Positions 7,531 through 15,740 of a stretch of 64,000 nt of DNA are shown in pieces (position 1 is the first letter of the stretch; the number at the start of each line of letters is the position of its first letter). The translations under genes and the position numbers were made by a program. Source of the stretch: Methylobacillus flagellatus_A. GTDB lineage: Bacteria > Pseudomonadota > Gammaproteobacteria > Burkholderiales > Methylophilaceae. The notes beneath the pieces were generated by a model, which did not search any database, was not told where the DNA came from, and saw only the letters and a program-made list of their open reading frames with translations. The stretch is from the NCBI RefSeq assembly GCF_031344055.1, contig NZ_JADBEN010000001.1; one strand, 5' to 3'.

Positions 7531-8487
7531 ATGTCACCAGCCTTACCCCTGGCCCGTCCAGGCCAATCCCAGGATTTGTTGCAGGACCTCATCCGCTACG
7601 CACAAGGCTTGCCCGCTGTGCGTACGGGCGTGGTGCATCCTTGCGATGCCGTCAGCCTGGCAGCGGCACTGGAAGCAAAAGCGCTGGGGCTGATAGCGCC
7701 TGTGCTGATCGCTCCGCGCAGCAAGCTGGAGTCGGTGGCGCAGCAGGAGGGGCTGGTGCTGGGTGATGTCGAGATCGAGGATGTGCCGCATAGCCATGCG
7801 GCTGCGGCAAAAGGGGCGGAACTGGCGGCTGCGGGAGAGGTGCAGGCGCTCATGAAGGGCAGCCTGCATACCGACGAGCTGATGTCCGCCATCCTGCCTT
7901 CCAGCGCGGGGTTGCGCACCAAGCGCCGGGTGTCGCATTGTTTCCTCATGCAGGTGCCGACCTATCCGCGCGCGTTCATCATCACGGATGCGGCGATCAA
8001 TATTGCGCCCGATCTCTTGGCCAAGGCGGATATCGTACAGAATGCCATCGACCTTGCCAGGGTGCTCGGCGTCGAGTCTCCCAAGGTCGCCTTGCTGGCG
8101 GCGGTGGAGACGGTTTCCCCGCACATGCAGGCGACGATGGATGCGGCCATCCTCTGCAAGATGGCGGATCGCGGGCAGATCAGCGGCGGCGTACTCGACG
8201 GGCCGCTGGCGTTCGATAACGCCATTTCTTCCGAAGCTGCGCAGATCAAGGGCATCCATTCCGAGGTGGCAGGCGCGGCCGACATCCTGGTGGCGCCGGA
8301 CCTGGAAAGCGGCAACATGCTTGCCAAGCAGCTCGAGTATCTTGGCAATGCGCATAGCGCCGGCATCGTCGTCGGCGCGAAAGTGCCGATCGTCCTCACC
8401 AGCCGGGCCGATCCCAAGCTGAGCCGGCTGGCATCCTGCGCGGTCGCCGCCATCCTCGCGCAGCATTACCGGGGGAATCCGCCATGA
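7531..8487 (+). CDS. pta: phosphate acetyltransferase/butyryltransferase family protein
   Basis: 318 aa, ATG start with AAAGGAG upstream. It belongs to the short Pta/Ptb family ('VALLAAVETVSPHMQATMDAA', 'GGVLDGPLAFDNAIS', 'ADILVAPDLESGNMLAKQL'), which converts acyl-CoA plus phosphate to acyl phosphate. The ATGA overlap with the acetate kinase gene (8484-8487) argues for acetyl-CoA/acetyl phosphate as the physiological couple. The sequence is of the single-domain type also found as the C-terminal half of hydratase/Pta fusions, not the long ~700 aa enterobacterial Pta, so phosphate butyryltransferase activity cannot be excluded from sequence alone. Confidence 0.88.
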   Translation: MSPALPLARPGQSQDLLQDLIRYAQGLPAVRTGVVHPCDAVSLAAALEAKALGLIAPVLIAPRSKLESVAQQEGLVLGDVEIEDVPHSHAAAAKGAELAAAGEVQALMKGSLHTDELMSAILPSSAGLRTKRRVSHCFLMQVPTYPRAFIITDAAINIAPDLLAKADIVQNAIDLARVLGVESPKVALLAAVETVSPHMQATMDAAILCKMADRGQISGGVLDGPLAFDNAISSEAAQIKGIHSEVAGAADILVAPDLESGNMLAKQLEYLGNAHSAGIVVGAKVPIVLTSRADPKLSRLASCAVAAILAQHYRGNPP

Positions 8488-9683
8488 GCAAGCTGGTGTT
8501 GGTGTTGAACTGTGGTTCCTCCAGCATCAAGTTCGGCTTGTTCGACATCGGCCACGCCGAGATTCCGCGCAAGCCGCGCTGGAACGGGAAGGTGGACGGT
8601 ATTCTCGGCCCCAATCCCAGCTACGGGGACAGCCTGACCAAGCCCCACCAGGTTGAGCTCGGCAGCGAGCATCCCTATTCCGAGGCGTTGCGCTACATCA
8701 TCGACCGCATGCAGGCGCAACTGCACGGCGACAAGCTGGCGGCGATTGCGCACCGCGTCGTGCATGGCGGCAGCCGCTATTTCAAGCCGGTGCGTGTGGA
8801 TGAGGAAGTCTTGCGCGACCTGCGCAGCTACATTCCCCTCGCACCGCTGCACCAGCCTTTTGCGTTGGAGGCGATAGAGCGGCTGCTGGAAATCGACCCC
8901 GGCCTGCCGCAGGTCGCCTGTTTCGATACCGCCTTCCACCATACGCTGCCCGAGGTCGAGCAAGTGCTGCCGTTGCCTTATGCGGCGTTCGAGCGCGGCA
9001 TCAGGCGCTATGGTTTCCATGGCCTGTCCTACGAATACATGGCTGTGCACCTGCCCGAATTGGCTGGAGACCGGGCCAGCGGGCGGGTGATCGTCGCGCA
9101 CCTGGGCAGCGGCGCCAGCCTGTGCGGCATGCAGAACCTGCAGAGCGTGGCGACCACCATGAGTTTTTCCGCGCTGGACGGCCTGATGATGGGCACGCGC
9201 TGCGGCGCGCTCGATCCCGGCGTGCTGCTGCACATGATGGAGGTGGAGCACCTGACGCCTGCTAGGGTGGGGGAAATGCTGTATCACGAGTCGGGCCTGC
9301 TCGGCGTGTCCGGCATCGCTTCCGATCCGCGTGTCCTGCTGCAACGGGAGGCGGCGGAGCCGCGCGCGCGGCTGGCGCTGGAGTTGTACGTGCGGCGCAT
9401 CGTGCGCGAGATTGGCGCCATGACGGCGGCGCTTGGCGGGCTGGACATGCTGGTGTTCACTGCCGGGATAGGCGAGCACAATGCGGATATCCGTCAGCGC
9501 GTGGTGCAGAGCCTGGCGTTCCTGGGCGTGCGGCTCGATGACGCCGCCAACCAGTCGCATGCCACAGTGATTTCCTCCGGGGAAAGTGCCATTCCCGTGC
9601 TGGTCGCCCTGACCAATGAGGAATGGATGGCGGCCCGCCATACGCAGCGGCTGTTGCAAGCGGAAGGTGAAGCTACCGCCTGA
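8484..9683 (+). CDS. ackA: acetate kinase
   Basis: 399 aa, normal family length. It interconverts acetyl phosphate plus ADP and acetate plus ATP. Visible signatures: N-terminal 'VLVLNCGSSSIKFGLFD' (adenosine/phosphate motif), 'AHRVVHGGSRYF', 'CFDTAFHHTLPEVEQVLPLP', 'RRYGFHGLSYEY', 'IVAHLGSGASLCGM' and 'LVFTAGIGEHNADIR'. Coupled to pta through an ATGA overlap, so the two make an acetate/acetyl phosphate switch. It converges on a MocR-type regulator with only 16 bases between stop codons, both lying in one hairpin. Confidence 0.95.
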   Translation: MSKLVLVLNCGSSSIKFGLFDIGHAEIPRKPRWNGKVDGILGPNPSYGDSLTKPHQVELGSEHPYSEALRYIIDRMQAQLHGDKLAAIAHRVVHGGSRYFKPVRVDEEVLRDLRSYIPLAPLHQPFALEAIERLLEIDPGLPQVACFDTAFHHTLPEVEQVLPLPYAAFERGIRRYGFHGLSYEYMAVHLPELAGDRASGRVIVAHLGSGASLCGMQNLQSVATTMSFSALDGLMMGTRCGALDPGVLLHMMEVEHLTPARVGEMLYHESGLLGVSGIASDPRVLLQREAAEPRARLALELYVRRIVREIGAMTAALGGLDMLVFTAGIGEHNADIRQRVVQSLAFLGVRLDDAANQSHATVISSGESAIPVLVALTNEEWMAARHTQRLLQAEGEATA

Positions 9684-9708
9684 CGGGCACGCCGCAGCGT
9701 CAGGCGGT
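9675..9708. terminator. hairpin spanning both stop codons of ackA and the MocR gene
   Basis: An 11-bp perfect stem (ACCGCCTGACG at 9675-9685 with CGTCAGGCGGT at 9698-9708) and a 12-base loop. The ackA TGA and the MocR-gene TGA both lie in the stem. There is no strong T-run on either side, so it is a weak or Rho-assisted bidirectional terminator at best; mRNA 3'-end protection is an alternative. Confidence 0.5.
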
Positions 9709-11172
9709 TTGGCTGGCTTCCAGCGCCTGTTGCAGGCGCATGACGCCGATGCGGATTTCCTCGATATCCAGGTTGCCGAACCCCAGCCGCAAGGCGGCGG
9801 GTACTGGCTGACCCATGGCAAAATTGGTTGCGGGCAGCAGGCCGACCTTGTGTCGCTTGGCTTGCTCCAGCAATGACGCCATTTTCCTCTCCTCCCGGAG
9901 CAGCACCCAGAACGCCAGCCCGCCCACCGGCTGCCTGAAGTCCACTTCGTGCGCGAGATGCTCATGGATCAATCGTTGCAGCGTATTGCGGCGCTCGGAG
10001 TAAATCTTGAAGGTCTTGCGGATATGGTGTCGCAGCTCCCCGCTGTTGATGAGCCCGGACACGGTTTGCTCTGTGACAGAGTTGCCTTGCCGGTCGATGA
10101 GCAGGATTTCGCGGCCGCATCGCTCGATCACGCTGTCCGACGCCACCAGGTAACCGATGCGCAGCGCCGGGGCGAGCACCTTGGACAGCGAACCGACATA
10201 GATCACGCGGCTTTGTCTGTCGTTGCTGGCCAGCGGCAGGATGGGATGATTGGTGAAGTGGAACTCATGGTCGTAATCGTCCTCGATGATGTGGAAATCA
10301 TAGGTCTCGGCCAGCATCAGCAGCTTCAGGCGCCGCTCGGCGGTCATGGTAACCGTGGTGGGGAACTGGTGGTGCGGCGTGACATACACGGCGCGGATCG
10401 CGATGGTCTTGCATAACTGTTCCAGCTCATCCACTTTTAAGCCATGTTCGTCCAGGCCCACGCTCAAAATCCGCGCGCCGCAGGAGCGGAAAGCGTCACG
10501 CGCCGGGGGATAGGTCAGGCTCTCGGTCACCACATGGTCGCCAGGCTGCACCAGCACCCGGGCGGCGAGGAATATCCCCATCTGGCTGCCGCGCACGATG
10601 CAGATATTGTCCGGCGTGACATACAGCCCCCGTTCCATATTCAACATATCCGAAATCGAGCTTCGCAGCGTGAACATGCCTCTGGGGTCGCCATAACCCA
10701 GGCAATGGTTCTTGTCGGCATGCAGCAGGCTGTGGCGGAAGGCGCGGGCAATGATGCTGTGGGGGATCAGCCGCGTGTCCGGCATGCCGTCGCTGAAATG
10801 GATCACGCCATCCTGCGGCGGCACGAATGCGGCAGCGGCGGTTGCCCTGGCCGAGGGAAGCCGGCTGGCGGCATTGGCCGGGACAGGGTTGACCGCAGAG
10901 GCGGGCAGGTCGGGCGAGACGAAGGTCTGGCTGCGCGCGGCCGACGACAGCCAGCCCTGCGCGATCAGTTCCTCGTACGCCATGATGACGGTCTTGCGGT
11001 TCACCGACAGGTTGCTGGCAAGCTGCCTTGAGCTGGGCATGGGTGAAGACGGCGCGAGCCTGCCCGCCTGAATCTCCTCGATGATCTTCTGCACGATCTG
11101 CATGAAGACCGGCAGCCGGGAGCCTGGAGCCAGTTCGAACTTGAAATCCCATAAGCGGACTTTCTTTACCAT
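9700..11172 (-). CDS. MocR/PdxR-type transcriptional regulator (GntR HTH fused to class I aminotransferase domain)
   Basis: 490 aa, ATG with GGAGGAACTC just upstream. Residues ~15-80 form a GntR winged helix ('IQAGRLAPSSPMPSSRQLASNL', 'VNRKTVIMAYEELIAQGWL'); the rest is a class I aminotransferase-like domain with the PLP lysine context 'VIYVGSLSKVLAPALRIGYLVAS' and 'IIEDDYDHEF'. Members such as PdxR, GabR and TauR sense PLP adducts and activate nearby, often divergent, genes. Here the divergent neighbour is the mxaR-L cluster and the convergent one pta-ackA, so either could be its target; no PLP, GABA or taurine genes are in view. Confidence 0.88.
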   Translation of the reverse strand: MVKKVRLWDFKFELAPGSRLPVFMQIVQKIIEEIQAGRLAPSSPMPSSRQLASNLSVNRKTVIMAYEELIAQGWLSSAARSQTFVSPDLPASAVNPVPANAASRLPSARATAAAAFVPPQDGVIHFSDGMPDTRLIPHSIIARAFRHSLLHADKNHCLGYGDPRGMFTLRSSISDMLNMERGLYVTPDNICIVRGSQMGIFLAARVLVQPGDHVVTESLTYPPARDAFRSCGARILSVGLDEHGLKVDELEQLCKTIAIRAVYVTPHHQFPTTVTMTAERRLKLLMLAETYDFHIIEDDYDHEFHFTNHPILPLASNDRQSRVIYVGSLSKVLAPALRIGYLVASDSVIERCGREILLIDRQGNSVTEQTVSGLINSGELRHHIRKTFKIYSERRNTLQRLIHEHLAHEVDFRQPVGGLAFWVLLREERKMASLLEQAKRHKVGLLPATNFAMGQPVPAALRLGFGNLDIEEIRIGVMRLQQALEASQTA

Positions 11173-11250
11173 GAGTTCCTCCTTGTTCTGGCTATGGATT
11201 CGACGTCGATTCTGTTGGATTTATTAATTGAACATGCCATGAAAAATCCA

Positions 11251-11280
11251 TTCTGGACCATGTATTATAAATTTTCTGGA
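11251..11280. promoter_or_regulatory. direct repeat in the MocR-mxaR intergenic region, possible MocR operator
   Basis: TTCTGGA occurs at 11251-11257 and again at 11274-11280, 23 bases apart (about two helical turns), in the AT-rich 229-base region between the divergent genes. MocR-family proteins are known to bind spaced direct repeats near their own promoters, so this is a candidate; the functional link is inference. Confidence 0.35.
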
Positions 11281-11401
11281 ACTTATGTGTACCAGTAACA
11301 AATTATTACAATTGGTAACACTTGAGGTGGTAATTTTTTTAAAACCAATAAAAACATACGCTTATTTTAAATTGAATATACATGGAGAAGCGAGGAGCAG
11401 C

Positions 11402-12439
11402 ATGAATACGGTTTCCAATGATATAGAGCTTGCCGATTGGCGTACCAAGGCGCTCAAGCTCGAGAGCGAGGTCGGCAAGATCATCGTCGGCCAGGGCAAG
11501 GCCATCCGCCTGATGACCACCGCGATTTTCGCGCGCGGGCATGTACTGCTGGAGGGCGGCGTCGGCGTCGGCAAGACCACGCTGCTGCAATCCATCACGC
11601 GCGGCATAGGGGGTGCTTACGAGCGCATCGAAGGCACCGTGGACCTGATGCCCAACGACCTCATTTACCACACCTACCTCAATTCCGAAGGCCGTCCGCA
11701 GATCGACGAAGGCCCGTTGCTGCGTGCCGGGGAGAACCTCTCGGTATTCTTCTTCAACGAAATCAACCGTGCCCGCCCGCAGGTGCATGCGCTGATGCTG
11801 CGCGTGATGGCGGAGCGCCACCTGCAGGCGTTCAAGAAGGATTACCGCCTGCCGCACATGGTGGTGTTCGCCGACCGCAACCAAGTGGAAAAGAACGAAA
11901 CCTTTGAAATACCGTCTGCCGCGCGCGACCGCTTCATGATGGAAATCCCCATCGAGATTCCAGAAAGCCGCGAGCACAGGAAATCTCTGATGTTCGATAC
12001 CAAGTTCCAGCACGCCGAGACGCTGATGCAGCAGGTGGAAGACCATGTCCTGCAATTCGACCAGCTCAACAGCTTTTCCGACACCATCCAGCGCCATGTA
12101 CGTTCCAGTAATGTGCTAGAGGAGTATGCATTGGATTTGTGGGAGGCGACGCAGCAGCCGGCCAAGTTCGGCATCAAGCTCGAAGGCGTCGAAACCTCCC
12201 GCCTGGTGCAGGCTGGCGCCAGCCCGCGCGGCATGGGCATGCTGCTGAAGGCGGCGCGGGTCAACGCCTGGCTCAACGGGCGCGACAGCCTGCTGCCCGA
12301 GGACCTGCATGCGGTGTTCCATGAAATCATCGCGCACCGGCTGGTGTTCAACCCGATGTACGACTCCAAGCGCACCGCGCTCGCGCGCGAACTGACGGCG
12401 CAGATCATCAATACGGTTGCAGTTCCCGGCAAGCATTGA
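11402..12439 (+). CDS. mxaR: MoxR-family AAA+ ATPase, MxaR-like
   Basis: 345 aa from ATG 11402 behind GCGAGGAG; an upstream GTG in the same frame (11285) would add an AT-rich extension unlike the family. Walker A is at residues 51-60 (EGGVGVGKTT), Walker B around 113-124 ('LSVFFFNEINRARP'). MoxR ATPases act as chaperones with von Willebrand-domain partners to insert cofactors or mature complexes. Gene order and family content match mxaRSACKL, whose products are needed to make active, calcium-loaded PQQ methanol dehydrogenase in methylotrophs. The structural genes mxaF/J/G/I are not in this window. Confidence 0.85.
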   Translation: MNTVSNDIELADWRTKALKLESEVGKIIVGQGKAIRLMTTAIFARGHVLLEGGVGVGKTTLLQSITRGIGGAYERIEGTVDLMPNDLIYHTYLNSEGRPQIDEGPLLRAGENLSVFFFNEINRARPQVHALMLRVMAERHLQAFKKDYRLPHMVVFADRNQVEKNETFEIPSAARDRFMMEIPIEIPESREHRKSLMFDTKFQHAETLMQQVEDHVLQFDQLNSFSDTIQRHVRSSNVLEEYALDLWEATQQPAKFGIKLEGVETSRLVQAGASPRGMGMLLKAARVNAWLNGRDSLLPEDLHAVFHEIIAHRLVFNPMYDSKRTALARELTAQIINTVAVPGKH

Positions 12440-12446
12440 GCCCGTC

Positions 12447-13310
12447 ATGATCGCAATACCGGAAACTTCCTTTACCTACAGCATCCCGTGGAAATCCGAT
12501 AACCACCACCTGGGCGACCATCCGGGCAACCAGCGCGGCACCGGGTTTGAATACCGCGGCAACGTGCCGCTGGTGGATTATCCCGATACCCGGCGCATGG
12601 ATATCGGCCGCAGCCTGCTCGACCCGTTCGAGCAGATACAGGTGCGTCTGTTCAACCAGGAGAGCCCGACCCCGGTGTATATCCTCTGCGATATGTCGAG
12701 CTCGATGCAATTCAGGGGGCACGCAAGGAAGCTGGACCTGGCGGTAGACATCGCCGCCTCCATCGGCAGCGCCGTGGCGCATGCGGGCGATGTCTACAGT
12801 TTCATCGGCTACCACGACAAAGTGCTGGAGGAGACATTGCTGCCGCTGGGCAACCGCCTGCCCGAGCTTTTGGCGCAGCTATGCCTGGTATCGGACTGCG
12901 AGGATATGGGGCGCGGCAGCGAGGGCGTGCTGGAAGTGCCGCAATACCTGGGGCAGAAGAAAAGCCTGGTGTTCTGGCTGTCCGATTTCCATATGCCGCT
13001 GGAGCACGTGGAGCAGACGCTGACCGCGATGTCCGCGCACCAGGTGATTCCAGTCGTGATCTGGGACGAGCATGAAATCAGCAGGCTGCCCAGGCTGGGG
13101 TACAGCAACATGATAGACCCGGAAACCGGCGTGAGCCGAACATTGTTCTTTACCTCGGCATTGCGGCAGCGCGTGGGGGAAATCTATGCCGAGCGCCGGC
13201 AGGCATTGCAGCAGCTCTTCTTGAGGTTCGACAGCCCGGCGCTTTATATCGCGGATGAATACCACCCCGACCTGATGACCCATTATTTTGAACAGTATCT
13301 GAGCTTATGA
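12447..13310 (+). CDS. mxaS: MxaS-like protein (DUF58/von Willebrand-type)
   Basis: 287 aa from ATG 12447, eight bases after the mxaR stop; the earlier ATG at 12417 would overlap mxaR. A MIDAS-like DxSxS motif is visible at about residues 82-87 ('LCDMSSSMQF'), followed by 'KSLVFWLSDFHMPLEHVEQTL', the second half of the von Willebrand-like fold. No membrane segment. MoxR ATPases typically work with a DUF58 protein encoded next to them, and MxaS is that partner in methanol dehydrogenase clusters. Its stop overlaps the next start by ATGA. Confidence 0.82.
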   Translation: MIAIPETSFTYSIPWKSDNHHLGDHPGNQRGTGFEYRGNVPLVDYPDTRRMDIGRSLLDPFEQIQVRLFNQESPTPVYILCDMSSSMQFRGHARKLDLAVDIAASIGSAVAHAGDVYSFIGYHDKVLEETLLPLGNRLPELLAQLCLVSDCEDMGRGSEGVLEVPQYLGQKKSLVFWLSDFHMPLEHVEQTLTAMSAHQVIPVVIWDEHEISRLPRLGYSNMIDPETGVSRTLFFTSALRQRVGEIYAERRQALQQLFLRFDSPALYIADEYHPDLMTHYFEQYLSL

Positions 13311-14227
13311 ACAACATCATTTCATTCTTGGGTTTCTTGACGGCCATGCTGCTTGCACCGCAGGCCGTTGCGGGAACTGAAAGTGCAACAGAGGTCGCCG
13401 TCACCAATCCGGCCCGCGCCTATGGCGTGCAGATCGGGGACGTGCTGTCCCGTCAGATTCGTTTTACCCTGCCCGCGAACGGCGAGCTGGCCAAGGATAG
13501 CCTGCCAGCCAAGGGCGGCAGGCAGGACGGCATCGAGCTGGTCGGCATGCAGTTACGGCAGGATAGCAAGCAGGGGCAGCACTATACCCTGCAACTGGAT
13601 TACCAGGTGTTCGCCAGCCGCGACCGTCCAACCGCCATGCAACTGCCGGAGCTGGAGCTGAAGTTCAATGCCGCCGACGGCCAGGAGCATGCATTGCATG
13701 TGCCGGCATGGAGGTTCTGGTTCGCGCCGCTGGTCGGCAGCAATGCCGCCAGGCTGGGCAAGGCGTTCGTCAATATGCAGAACCAGTTCCTGCCGCCACT
13801 GGTGGATACCGGCGCACTGCAACGCTGGCTGCTGGTATTCCTCGGCCTGATCGTCGCGGGCGTGCTGGCGCTGCTCTATATCAATGCGGACCGCAAGTGG
13901 CTGCCGTTCATGGGCGGCGCGTTTGCCCTGGCGCACCGCCGCATCAAGCGCCTCAGGCCGTGCTCGCCGGCGGCCGTCCAGGAGGGGTTCTACCACATGC
14001 ATACGGCGTTCAATGCCTGGTACGGCAGCAATTGTTTCGCGCAGGATATCGACAGCTTCGTGCAGAAGAATCCTCGCTTCGGCAGGTCACGCGCGGACAT
14101 CGCCCGTTTCTTCGCCAGCTCTAACGAGCAGCTATTCTTCGGGCAAGGGCGGGACGCTGCGGAAACCATCAAGGAACTGCAGTGGCTCAGCAAGCAATTC
14201 CGGCACTGTGAGCGAGGCGTGGCGTGA
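13307..14227 (+). CDS. mxaA: MxaA-like membrane protein
   Basis: 306 aa with a signal peptide (MNNIISFLGFLTAMLLAPQAVAG) followed by a periplasmic domain and one central membrane helix around residues 165-187 ('WLLVFLGLIVAGVLALLYI'), then a cytoplasmic tail. The start of the mature region 'VTNPARAYGVQIGDVLSRQI' resembles the MxaA family. MxaA, with MxaK and MxaL, has been linked to calcium insertion into methanol dehydrogenase. Coupled to mxaS by ATGA and to mxaC by GTGA overlaps. Confidence 0.8.
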   Translation: MNNIISFLGFLTAMLLAPQAVAGTESATEVAVTNPARAYGVQIGDVLSRQIRFTLPANGELAKDSLPAKGGRQDGIELVGMQLRQDSKQGQHYTLQLDYQVFASRDRPTAMQLPELELKFNAADGQEHALHVPAWRFWFAPLVGSNAARLGKAFVNMQNQFLPPLVDTGALQRWLLVFLGLIVAGVLALLYINADRKWLPFMGGAFALAHRRIKRLRPCSPAAVQEGFYHMHTAFNAWYGSNCFAQDIDSFVQKNPRFGRSRADIARFFASSNEQLFFGQGRDAAETIKELQWLSKQFRHCERGVA

Positions 14228-15204
14228 GTTTCCAATATCCCTGGCTATTCATATTGCTGCCGTTGTGCTTTGTGCCATTCTGGCTCAAGGGGCGGCAGGG
14301 CACCTTGTATTCGTGGGTCATGATACTGCCGCAGGATCGCGTATCCCGGCTCATGGACTACGGCCTCAAGACGCTCATGACGCTGTTGCTGCTCTCCATC
14401 CTGCTGGCGCTGGCGCATCCGCACGGCCCAGAAAAGGTGGTGCAGCGCGTGGGCAAGGGTGCGCAGATCGCGATGGTGATCGACCGCAGCGTGAGCATGG
14501 ACCATCCCTTTGCCGGTGACGTCACCTCCGGCAGCGCGGGGGAGATCAAGTCCACGGCGGCGCGGCGCCTGATCACCAAGTTCATCGACTCCCGCCCGGA
14601 CGACATGATGGGCGTGGTGGGTTTTTCCAACTCCGCGCTCTATGGCGTCAAGATCACTAACAACCGCGATGCGATCCATGCCGCCATCAACGCCGCGACC
14701 AGCCCCTCGATCAACCAGACCAATATCGGTGCCGGCCTGACCAAGGGCGTGACGCTGTTCGACAATATCGAGAGCACCGGTTCGCGCGCCGTCATCCTGC
14801 TGTCCGACGGGGCGGGGAAACTCAGCCCCCGGGTCAAGGCCACCTTGCAGGCGAGCTTGAAGAAAAACAACATGGCCCTGTACTGGATCGTGCTGCGTCA
14901 GCCTGACGACGTGAGCATCTTCTCCAAGAACCAGTACGACGAGGACAGGGTGCCGACCGCGATCGCGCTGGACAGGTACTTCAAGTCGCTCAACATCAAA
15001 TACCAGGCTTACGAGGCGGACAATCCCGACACCCTGCAATCCGCGATCCAGGACATCGGCAACCGCGAAAACAAGACGATTCAATACCCCATCACCATTC
15101 CAGGCCGCAATTTCTCGCAGGATTTCGCCGTGCTGGCGCTGGCATTGGGATGTCTGGTATTGCTGCTCAAGAATCTGAGGATCTACTCATGGAAAAACAC
15201 CTGA
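14224..15204 (+). CDS. mxaC: MxaC-like von Willebrand factor A domain membrane protein
   Basis: 326 aa, GTG start inside the GTGA overlap with mxaA. Two N-terminal hydrophobic helices (residues ~5-21 and ~50-65) are followed by a vWA domain with the MIDAS motif 'AMVIDRSVSM' (DxSxS, ~87-91), a conserved Thr region 'SINQTNIGAGLTKGV' and 'AVILLSDGAGKLS'. A third hydrophobic segment lies near the C-terminus ('FAVLALALGCLVLLL'). This BatA/aerotolerance-like topology fits MxaC, a membrane partner of the MoxR/DUF58 pair. It overlaps mxaK by 16 bases. Confidence 0.82.
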   Translation: MSFQYPWLFILLPLCFVPFWLKGRQGTLYSWVMILPQDRVSRLMDYGLKTLMTLLLLSILLALAHPHGPEKVVQRVGKGAQIAMVIDRSVSMDHPFAGDVTSGSAGEIKSTAARRLITKFIDSRPDDMMGVVGFSNSALYGVKITNNRDAIHAAINAATSPSINQTNIGAGLTKGVTLFDNIESTGSRAVILLSDGAGKLSPRVKATLQASLKKNNMALYWIVLRQPDDVSIFSKNQYDEDRVPTAIALDRYFKSLNIKYQAYEADNPDTLQSAIQDIGNRENKTIQYPITIPGRNFSQDFAVLALALGCLVLLLKNLRIYSWKNT

Positions 15205-15740
15205 AAATCAAGAATGCCATTGCTGGGTTGCTCCTGCTGGCCAGCCTGGCCGGTTCCGGTGCCGTGCTCTACCAATTGCGGCAGGCGGAACAAGCCAACC
15301 ACGCATTGCGCACCGGAGGGGAAATAAGCAACGAGGATTACGCCATGCAGCGCAAGTTTGCCGAAGCCTACTTCCAGGGCGCATCCAAGAACTACAAGCA
15401 TGCGGTGCAGAATTACAGCCAGTTGCTGGAGAGCATGGACAAGAAGGGCAATGCCAGCCCGGAACTGCGCGCGCAGATCTATTTCAATATCGGTAACAAC
15501 CTGTTCCGCTCGGGACTGGTGCGCATGGTGAATTCCGACGGCAGCCTGCAGGATGACGCCAAATACGCCTATGCGCAGGCCATTGTGGCTTACGAGCAGG
15601 CATTGAAGCAGAATCCCGCGCAAGCGGAAGCCAAGTTCAACCTCAGCCTGCTGCATGCCGTGATTCCCGGCAACATGCAGATCGGCAAGCGCGAGCAGAC
15701 CGCAATGGAATTGAGCAACCTGCCGATAGGATTGCCATGA
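15189..15740 (+). CDS. mxaK: MxaK-like membrane-anchored protein
   Basis: 183 aa from ATG 15189. One N-terminal membrane helix ('AIAGLLLLASLAGSGAVLY') and a periplasmic helical domain with TPR-like features ('AQIYFNIGNNLFRSGL', 'YAYAQAIVAYEQALKQNPAQAEAKFNLSLL'). Between the two vWA genes mxaC and mxaL this fits MxaK, a poorly conserved protein needed for methanol dehydrogenase maturation. The assignment rests on position and topology more than on sequence signature. ATGA overlap with mxaL. Confidence 0.72.
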   Translation: MEKHLKIKNAIAGLLLLASLAGSGAVLYQLRQAEQANHALRTGGEISNEDYAMQRKFAEAYFQGASKNYKHAVQNYSQLLESMDKKGNASPELRAQIYFNIGNNLFRSGLVRMVNSDGSLQDDAKYAYAQAIVAYEQALKQNPAQAEAKFNLSLLHAVIPGNMQIGKREQTAMELSNLPIGLP

